A DNA stretch of 64,000 nt from Atherinomorus stipes (Eukaryota; Chordata; Actinopteri; Atheriniformes; Atherinidae), in the NCBI GenBank assembly GCA_023101725.1, contig JALJCO010012900.1, positions 124,001 to 188,000 on the forward strand, read 5' to 3'. Shown one piece after another: positions 56,373-64,000 of the stretch; position 1 is the first letter of the stretch, and each line of letters starts with the position of its first letter. The notes under the pieces were generated by a model, which was given only the letters and a program-made list of their open reading frames with translations, searched no databases and had not been told where the DNA came from. The position numbers were made by a program, and so were the translations under genes.

Positions 56373-56863
56373 TTAAGTAAAGCCAACTCATTAGAATTTG
56401 CAGTGCACCAATGTCCAGCAAGTCCTGGGTTATCTGGGGCATTTTCTGTTGAATAAATTGGATCAGTACTGTATGTGATATGCTAAAAGTAACTGCTGCT
56501 ATAACCCCTTATACTGTAACTGACCAACTTGTGGTTGGCTCTGTATTTTTGTTTGCTGCTGCTATGATGAGCTGTCCCTGCTGTTGCTCCATCTGAAAAA
56601 AAAAAATTGCAACATCTAGTTCTTCAAGTTAGCACAAACGGTGGCTGTGTTCAGTCAGAATGCCATGAGCAACGAAAAGAAAGGTTGAATGGGAGTTTGT
56701 TCTTAGATAAAGCGTAAAAGTAAAAGTCACAAAGAAATTAGGTCACCAAGCAGATCTTCTTTCCTTACAATTGATCAATGTGTTATGTTGTTAGATGAGA
56801 GTCGATGCCTCCTGGACTTTCCAGGTCCCGCAGGTAGAGAAGCAGGTGATCTTCAGTACCCTG
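56373..56863. other. Spacer
   Basis: No recognised element; a short A run lies at 56597-56606. Confidence 0.35.
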
Positions 56864-57402
56864 AGGCCCATTTTCCACTGAGCCGATTTGAGAGCTGGAG
56901 ATTGGAATTTAAAAAAGAGTTCCTTTGGCTTTCCACTGCCTAAGCACCGGCTCCTGGCTCTAAAATTGGTTCCAGCCTTGGCACCACTTGCTTGCTGGAC
57001 CAGAGTGAAGAACCAGTTTACGCTGCTTTACATAGCATACATTGTGTGCATATGTGTGTGTGTGTGTGTGTGTTTGGGTGGGTGGCTCGTCCTCTTCACT
57101 CCAGTGAAGAATCAAAAGAAGAGATGGGAAATTGTAGCTGTAGCTGCAAGTCGCCTGCTTATAACTTCTTCTTCATGGGGTTTTCTGGTGGATCACAACT
57201 GTATGTCGAAGCATTTACCCTCCCTAGAGGCGTACATATTCAGCTGCATAGCAATGATGTCATGACGCACAAATCACAAGACGTCTTTGAAGGCTCCACC
57301 GGTGGAAAGACAACTGGTTCAAAAACTGGAACTGGAGTTGAACCAGTTAAGCACCAGCTCTGGCACCAGCACCAGCTCTTCTTTAGTGGAAAAGAAGCCT
57401 GA
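56864..57402. mobile_element. MITE with TTTTCCACT inverted ends
   Basis: The left TGAGGCCCATTTTCCACTGA and, inverted from the right, TCAGGCTTCTTTTCCACTAA are inverted ends. The GAGAGCTGG/AGAGCTGG and GGTTC…CCAG subterminal units (CAGCCTTGGCACCA … CAGCTCTGGCACCAGC) also recur. A (GT)n tract lies at 57049-57073. The two long overlapping frames here (to 57265 and 57402) run through the microsatellite and the transposon and are not genes. Confidence 0.6.
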
Positions 57403-58069
57403 GTTGTAAATGTATGGCTCAGTCAAACTTTGTCTACAGTGTTGTTTATAGTATATTAATACACATTAAACTAAGTCAACATTAAAGAGCTTCTATTTAG
57501 CAAAGAATAAAAAAAAACATTGGTCTATTTTTTTTTTTTATTATATTTCCCATCTTCCCTTTATAAACACTTGCTTCTGTGGGACACTTTTATGCTCCTA
57601 CTAATGTCAAAATGAAACCCATGCTTTTGTAGGAATGGATTTGTTCTCAAGCAGAAGAGTTAAACTATCATGATCATGTTCATGAGCATTGGTGGTTGAG
57701 AGATGGACAGACGGATGGTAACCTTGTCTAAAATCATAAGGTCCTTGCACCATTGACTGTGGTGAAGAGGAAGCTGAGCCGAAAAGCAACGTTTTTCATG
57801 TTTTTTGTTCCACTTTATGGCCCTCAACAGTGGTCACAACATTTAGGAGGTGACTTAAGGAAAGAGATTATGGAAACAAGCAGCTGAAATTACTTCCCTG
57901 AGGGTGGTGGGCTTCATCATAGAGCTCGAGGGAGAAGCTTGTGCATCCAAGTGGAGGTTGAAGTGGAGTAGCTGCTTGTGGTTCATGCATCTTGTTAGGT
58001 CGCCACCTGGTCACATCATTTTGGAGCTTTTCTGGGGATGTCCAGCTGGGTGGAGACTGCATTGCAGTC
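57403..58069. other. Spacer
   Basis: Nothing recognised apart from a T run at 57531-57539. Confidence 0.35.
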
Positions 58070-58345
58070 TTAAAGCATGTTGGAGGGATTATATCTCCTC
58101 AGTATTGCCTTGAAGGAGCTGGAGAGTGTTGCTGGGTTATAGTGTACAGTCCAGAAAATCCAGATGGTTTGCTTCATGTAGAGTAGTACTGAAGTGCTTC
58201 TTGAAATTTCATTTTGTATAATATTTGCTATTTGATTTCCACGTGAACTTGTAGTCTGTGGTGATACCGAGAAATTTGATTTCATTAACTCTCTCTATGT
58301 GTTCTCCATCTTTGTTAATCGCCATCTGTGCACCCACACTACATC
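58070..58345 (-). pseudogene. LINE reverse-transcriptase fragment, minus strand
   Basis: The minus strand reads INKDGEHIERVNEIKFLGIT, then TDYKFTWKSNS and, after a frame shift, NIIQNEISRSTSVLLYMKQ. This is the (I/V)ERV-x-x-(I/T)KFLG(V/I)…D-x-x-(F/L)TWK block after the catalytic site of an L2/Jockey-type LINE, the same region as the fragment at 4.2 kb but from a different copy. The frame shift and the absence of the catalytic core show that it is dead. Confidence 0.75.
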
Positions 58346-58366
58346 AACCAAACAATATAAATTTAC

Positions 58367-58993
58367 TAGGGCTGTCAGCATTAATGCATTAATCATGATT
58401 AGTTAACAATAAATCTATAATGCAATTTGAATTTTTTAAATCGCATTTCAAATTTAAGCCGTTTTGTCCATTTGACTAACCTGTAGTCAGCCCCTTTGGC
58501 CATATTGTGAAGCAGTAAAAAGTGATGGATGAAAAAACCCCATTTTAGACTGTTCTGTTTGTCATAAGTGAGATAGAAATTTCCTTCCAGTGATACATAT
58601 AACTTGATTACTGTTATTTCCAGCTAGAAATTTTATGATTGTTTTTCTAATGGTGTTGTTGTTTATTTTAAAGTAGCTTAAGAAAGTGACCTGATACATT
58701 TAATCTTTCATAGTATGCACAGCATTACTTTATTCTTCCTAATATTTGGGAGTTTGTCTACATGCACTTAAGAAAAAAAAAAAAAAAAAAAAAAAGGTCA
58801 AAAAGAAAATTCTGTATTCATTTGATTCCCAATTAAGTCTATGGTAAAATATACTATATTATGGACTTAGAACTACCTTGATATGCAAATTACAGAATAT
58901 TACACATGCAATTCAAACTGCGAATAATCACAGTTAACTGTGAAGCTTCTGTGATTAATTGCAATTTGAAAAAGTAATCGTTGGACAGCCCTA
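58367..58993. mobile_element. 627 bp hAT element with TAGGGCTGTC ends
   Basis: The left TAGGGCTGTCAGCATTAATG and, inverted from the right, TAGGGCTGTCCAACGATTAC are hAT-type ends. The flanking octamers AAATTTAC (58359-58366) and AAATTTAG (58994-59001) agree at 7 of 8 positions. Inside, TTAATCATGATTAGTTAAC and CACAGTTAACTGTGAAG-type blocks recur near both ends. A poly-A run lies at 58771-58794. No coding sequence. Confidence 0.88.
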
Positions 58994-59001
58994 AAATTTA
59001 G

Positions 59002-61077
59002 TTTTACTTAAATTAAGCATCAACTTTGCTTCTGCTTTCATAACACCTTGTAGACTTGTATAGTGAAGTACTGAAATTACCACTCTTTTTTACTGAAAAA
59101 CAAAGAAACAAACTAAATGTGTCATACCTAAAGAATCACCACTAAGTTATCTGCAGAACTCCAACGTGGGAGACTTGATTCATCCTCCATGTATTCATAA
59201 ACCATCTGTTCATAGTCAATCATTTCTGTGACATAATCATTCCATATTGACTGAATCCGCCTAAACTTCTTTATTATAAGTACAATCAATCATTGTAGTT
59301 TGCATGTTCCTGCAGTCCTCTAAAAAACATTTAAATGTTGTCTCCATTAGCTGCTAAATAACAGCCATTTGAAGGTATAATGCTTTTCATTTTTAAATAG
59401 AAACCATGCGGTTTGTTTGTTATGCCCTTTTTTCACCACTTCTCCCTGGACACAGCCTGTGATTCAGCATGGTGGTGTTTAGCCTTACAACATGCCGGTC
59501 CCCGGTGACCTTCTGCGCTGAAGTCCAGAGCATCTCATTGCCTTTGACCCTGTTTGCCATTCAGGCTGTAATTGTCACTTGCTCAAGGCTTTTAAAACCA
59601 TCAAAAGCTTCTCAGTGCTGGGTACATGACAGTATATCTCGGCTCTCATCAGAACACTGGGCTGCCAGAGAAACTGCCCTCCAAAAGCTAATCCAGCCCC
59701 CTGAGGTGCAGCTCCAACCAAACTAATTATTCTCTATAACCACACCAGCTGGAAAACAGCCACTGCAGCTTGAAAATAATGGTTTGGATTGAAACATTAC
59801 AACATGATCCTTATCACTGACCTCCTTCCTCCTTTCCCAACTGATGCAGATGACGTTCAGTGTTTCCCTCCTTTTGTCACTATAATCTTTCTCCGCAGCT
59901 TGTCACATTTTTTTTTAGATCCCAGTGAGTTTTTTCTATTTGTGAACTTTTACTTTTTCTATATCCGTAATGCAGACCTTGCAGCGGCAGGGTGATGTCA
60001 TGGAGCATCTTTCAGCCCTGAAGTCTGGACCATCCCTCGGCCAGCAAATATATCAAGGAGCTTTCCAGTTTGTGTTCTGCTCTCAGAGGAAATAGGCTCC
60101 CAGGGGCTTGGAGGCCTTCTCTTGATCCTGTGGTGATACCAAGGATTTACGGGGACTCTAGTGATTAGCCAGAGGGGAAATGGGAAAACAGGGCAATCGC
60201 TGCCAGCAGTCTCACATCAGACAACTATGGTCGAATACACACACTCTCACATGCTGCCATACATTCATGCAGACATGAGCACAAGAAGGTATACACACAA
60301 ATGTGCATATGCATATAAGAAATTTAATTGTGTACATTCTTATTGTAATGCAAAATACTGTGTTTCTGCCAGTGTTGATGAGAAATTAAGGGTTATATAA
60401 AGTGTTGTTTTGCCACTTTGTTTTTGTGAACTCAGCATATGAATATGCATCCATTTTCCAACCTTGGAAATCAGCATATCCACACAAATCATAGCTCTTT
60501 CATATTGAAAATGTCTGTTGTCGTCCCATAAGTCCCATCTGGCCTTGAAGATGAAACACTTAAGATACACAATTCCAAATTACAAGCTCTCCTTCTTATT
60601 TACTTACCACAGTTTAGGCATATTTTTTGTAGTTAAGAGCTTGTATATGTGAAGCAAGCTGGCTCTCACTTGATCTTATCCTACCAGTATAAGAGATAGG
60701 GTAAGGCTTGGATCAAGTTTCCTTCTCCCTTCATGCTACAAAGGAAAATGCCACTCCACTAGAATTAAAGGCACAACCTGAGAAGTGCCACGTGTTGCAT
60801 CATTTGTGAGACAAAAATTGACATCAACTTGAAAGGAACTGTCAAGAAAAGGGAGCTTACAAAGTGACGGAAGGGATTCGACTAAAGATCCATATTATCA
60901 CTGAAATCCCTGGTCCTGTAGGTATAATCATATTGTGCCATAGACAGTATGAAATGGATGAATTTTCTAAAACACTCTTTAGTGAAGAAGCTACTGTAGA
61001 GGTCTACCAAGAAAACTGAGTTCAGCTTGTAATTTGATGGTGACACAAAATTTGTGGATGAAAATATACCTCATTAA
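59002..61077. other. Unique-looking non-coding DNA
   Basis: About 59400-60120 has the most even composition in this part of the window and no repeat signature. Its short open frames (for example 59469-59726) carry no recognised domain. It is a candidate for conserved non-coding sequence, unproven. Confidence 0.4.
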
Positions 61078-61137
61078 GGGTCATGGTTCAGCTGTACTGA
61101 ACCATGACCCATTATTTGACAGTACAGTCAAATAATG
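61078..61137. other. Two adjacent perfect hairpins
   Basis: GGGTCATGGTTCAG (61078-61091) pairs perfectly with CTGAACCATGACCC (61097-61110) across a 5-base loop. The next structure starts on the last base of the first: CATTATTTGAC (61110-61120) pairs perfectly with GTCAAATAATG (61127-61137) across a 6-base loop. The two central regions, CTGTACTG and CAGTACAG, are themselves reverse complements. Confidence 0.92.
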
Positions 61138-62760
61138 TCCTTTTTTTGATGGAAAAAAACAAAAAACAAAAACAAAAAAAAAAATTTCCGCTAAAGGCAA
61201 CTGGTGGCTTCTGCGTCTGTCTTGTTGATTGTGAGATGTCCAACTACACTCAGTACAGTTGAAAAATGTGTAATTAAAGATAAGTATTGTGGCAATGGGA
61301 AATGCTCACTGATCTGCGTCGAACCACGTCAAATGACTTGGCAAGCGACGTGGGTTAAAATCGCCTTTAACCCTTTATTAACTGCAATAGAAATGACCCG
61401 TCTATGCCTGCTCTGTTATTTTTGGGCATAGTGGGGTCATTTCTTGGGGTATCCTCAAGTGTTTTATATTTTTAGAATCTGTACAACTTAAGCTACAAGG
61501 TTATGAACATCAATGGACAGTAATAACTTGCAATGCTCTTGAAAAAATGCCATGAATATTAAAAATACACAAAAATCGGAATTGTTTTCATCACATCTTA
61601 CTAACTAAAAAAACAAAACATAGTGATCCAAAACATTTCTAAATGTACAAAATTAAAATAAATACTTCTTAACACTTTACAAGTTATTGCAACCATTTAT
61701 CTCTTTTAGTTTTTGAGATACAGTCCTTATTGGTTGCAGAGTACAAAGGCGATTTGATTTCAGCTTCAAGATAAAGCAGCTAATAAAAGCATTTTATTTT
61801 GCTTTGGCGTCATTTGATGGGAGTATTTCCAGCTGCTTTACCTAGAATATCTAAAATAAACAAAAAAGGTTCTGGACCATTGAGAAGCTGAAAAATTATT
61901 CAAAATTCTGTAATTTTTTCATAAATCCAAGAAATGAACCTACGAAATGAACATACAAAAACTATAAAAATTCAGAAAATGATTGAATAATTGTTGAGTA
62001 TCTTCAACCTATTTTGAATATATATTTTTTAATTCTTTCGTTTTTGAATCAGGTTATTTTATGTACAGGGTGCACTTTCGATTTGTGAAAATACTGCACA
62101 GTATGTGTGCTGTAACTTGTGGTATCATCAGAGCCGGTTCACAGTTCCCTTACCTGCTCTGCCAAATATTTCCTGCAGACTCAGATGTGTAAATATAAAC
62201 TATGCTAAGACTTGCCTAAATGCAAAATAAAAAAAAAATCTTAAAAAAAAAACAAACAAACCCACTAATCTTGCTAACCACTAATCTTGCTGCAGATCTG
62301 TAGTAGAACTAAGCCACTTCATATGCTAAAATTAGCAACTGTTATTAAAAAAAAAACTACTGAAAACCAGCTAAAACCATGTAAAACACAATATAAATGA
62401 CAGAACAACCTATTCTCGCTTTATTTTCCTCATTATTTGTCTCTCTTTCCATTGTCAGTCTCTCTGGCAGTGACCACTTAACACTCCACTCTGCTATGAC
62501 TTCTTGGCGCCACCTTGTGTTTACATTGCCGATCTGCGTCGCACGTAGCGACAAATGATGACGTCATCGACTCGCGACGCCAGCTCAGCTTGAAAGGCGC
62601 CAGTCTTAGCTTTCAAATAAAAAAAAAATTATCGTTCTAGCTGTTATAGTTTTTATTTTAGAGCAGTTTAAGCAGGATTATGCTAACAGGGAACTTCTAG
62701 CGGCCGCCCGCGGCCGTTCCGTTTTTAAAGGGAGATTGGCATGCAGTGGGAACGCCACAT
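61138..62760. other. Spacer with A-rich tracts, a hairpin and a CpG-rich patch
   Basis: A-rich runs lie at 61155-61183 and 62225-62262. Positions 61391-61442 can fold as a hairpin (AAATGACCC … GGGGTCATTT with ATGCC/GGCAT inside). Around 62505-62740 the sequence is CpG-rich (GACGTCATCGACTCGCGACG and CGGCCGCCCGCGGCCG) and probably belongs to an unrecognised transposon. A TTAACCCTTTATTAACTGC motif at 61368 recalls TTAA-element ends, without a partner. Confidence 0.35.
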
Positions 62761-64000
62761 CTGGGTTGAGCTATGAATTTTTGTGATGATGTACATGCTT
62801 ACTGTATGTCATGATATTGCGCCAGTCGCGCCTCATATAACTCACCAAACACCCATCCATCACCTGTTGTTTTTTGGCCATTTTGAGGACAGACAAAGGT
62901 GCAAAACAAGAAAGCACATTGACCACAACCCGACTCACCCTCCATTGTTTACTTTCCTGATTTCTGTTGACATCATTAACGCAAACCCAGCATGATGGCG
63001 TCTCCAGACACAGTGGTGGGGACAAACGCCATACAGCTTGCCAGCAGGGATCGAACCCTGGCTTGTTTGGACAATGGGAAAGGAGCCTAATGCCAGTTGT
63101 AAAGAGGGTTAACCCGGGTTTGGACACACATGTGGACCTGTTAATTTCAGAGGGAAAGCAGCTATAGAAAGTGACCCTGTCTAATGTGTTTGAACTGTGT
63201 GAACAACAAGGCAGTATCCCAAATTGTTCCAGTTGTTGGTTCTTGATTTACAGAGTGATAAATCAGTGGAGAAGCCGGGATTACTGATGTGCCACATGTA
63301 CCATTTTCGATGTAATGATTTTGATTTTCCAGAAAAGAGATATTTGCATAACAAATCAAACTTGGCAGCAAACCAATTTATTACTCCATACTTGCCTGTG
63401 TGTGAGTATTATTCCATTTTACCAAATCTTGACTATATTATAATGCACAATTTTGCTAAAACCAATTACAAAGACAGTGGTGAACGTCTCATCTCCCAGA
63501 GGGCCTCCCACAGCTCTCTTGCCTCTGGTGCTATGCTTCTGGGGTTGCGAAAAGCAATTAAAGGCGCCACCTGTTTCTCCACTCCTTCTGCCTTTGCTGT
63601 TGGATAATTGGAAACCTCTGTCTATTGGTGCTGGCGTTCAACCTCATCTGAAGCTGATATTTCACACAGCTGCCCCTTAAAAGAGTAAAATAAGACAAAA
63701 TACTGAGCTGTGAAAATGTTTTTTAAGGTTCCTCTTTATTTGGAAATTATTGTCCTTAGGTTGTATGATAAAGCTTTGAAAAAGAAGGCTGCTACTTCGG
63801 CTCATTTTATGTGGTGAATTTGCTCTATGTTCATAATGCCCCCCTGACAGGAAAACATGTGTTGAACCTTTCATAAAATAAATTAACTACATAGAAAAAT
63901 ACTGTTGTTGTAATGACAATTAAAGTGTTTGTGTGGGAGGGCAATTGTTCAGGCCTAATTAATGAGCAGTCACTGTCTTCACTGTCCACCAACAAGACAT
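62761..64000. other. Terminal spacer with an isolated B-box-like motif
   Basis: At about 63048-63063 the minus strand reads AGGGTTCGATCCCT, which matches a pol III B box and could form a T-arm, but no convincing A box or acceptor stem lies at the expected distance. Open frames of up to 127 codons (63224-63607) show no recognised domain and are not supported as genes. Confidence 0.3.

Noticed and set aside
56888..57402. 125- and 136-codon overlapping frames
   Set aside because: Both run through a GT microsatellite and lie within the inverted ends of a MITE.
57868..58186. Overlapping 60-70-codon frames on both strands as small genes
   Set aside because: The minus-strand part is a LINE reverse-transcriptase relic and the plus-strand frames are its shadows.
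63030..63075. tRNA gene on the minus strand
   Set aside because: Only a B-box/T-arm-like motif is present; no A box or acceptor pairing at the expected distance.
63224..63607. 127-codon plus-strand frame
   Set aside because: No domain, low-complexity ends, and no promoter or splice evidence.

Overview
The base composition and repeat content point to a teleost fish nuclear genome, probably a spiny-rayed (acanthomorph) lineage; I cannot name the species. The evidence is an A+T-rich background, many families of cut-and-paste DNA transposons (hAT, Tc1-like, PIF/Harbinger-like, TTAA-targeting), fish-type non-LTR retrotransposon tails (RTE/Rex3-like and L2-like), and GATA, CA and GA microsatellites. 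I find no convincing host protein-coding exon, tRNA gene, rRNA gene or CRISPR array. Long open frames are few and are explained by simple repeats, transposon remnants or chance. The window behaves like intergenic or deep intronic DNA, and its content is almost entirely mobile-element history.

Layout. 1-4.2 kb: A/T- and G-rich low complexity, a telomere-like/GT repeat, a truncated transposon end and a ~205 bp GATA array. 4.2-4.6 kb: a LINE reverse-transcriptase fragment beside a tRNA-like (SINE-type) repeat whose second copy lies at 40.1 kb. 4.6-9 kb: mostly unique DNA. 9-10.2 kb: a decayed stretch reading like a coiled-coil protein. 11.2-16.8 kb: a solo LTR (TSD AGCA), then an hAT element (TSD ATTGTAAC) holding two more hAT elements (TSDs GGCCTGCG and AGCAGCGG) and a TTAA element. 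One inner hAT carries a BED-finger exon remnant and an L2 tail. 17.0-17.6 kb: a Harbinger-like element. 17.6-22 kb: mainly unique. 22-26.6 kb: an inverted-repeat element and other transposon debris. 28.3-30.7 kb: two Tc1-like remnants and three MITEs, one inserted within a Tc1 copy.

31.9-41.2 kb: LINE tails, a CpG-rich promoter-like patch, a tandemly duplicated transposon segment, a second copy of the TTAA family and an RTE 3' end. 43.3-44.8 kb: a TTAA element with piggyBac-like ends and a MITE. 47.4-49.4 kb: a young RTE tail with a perfect 15 bp target-site duplication, plus a MITE. 49.4-53 kb: a second nest, in which a transposon contains an hAT (TSD GTACAGAT), which in turn contains a ~2.08 kb palindrome with ~0.95 kb arms. 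54-64 kb: a TA/GA microsatellite, a third TTAA-family copy with an internal ~205 bp duplication, two more MITEs, a LINE fragment and small perfect hairpins.

The two strongest observations are the nested insertion stacks, whose order can be read from intact target-site duplications, and the large near-perfect palindrome. All assignments rest on reading the sequence by eye and on known features of these families. No database search was run.
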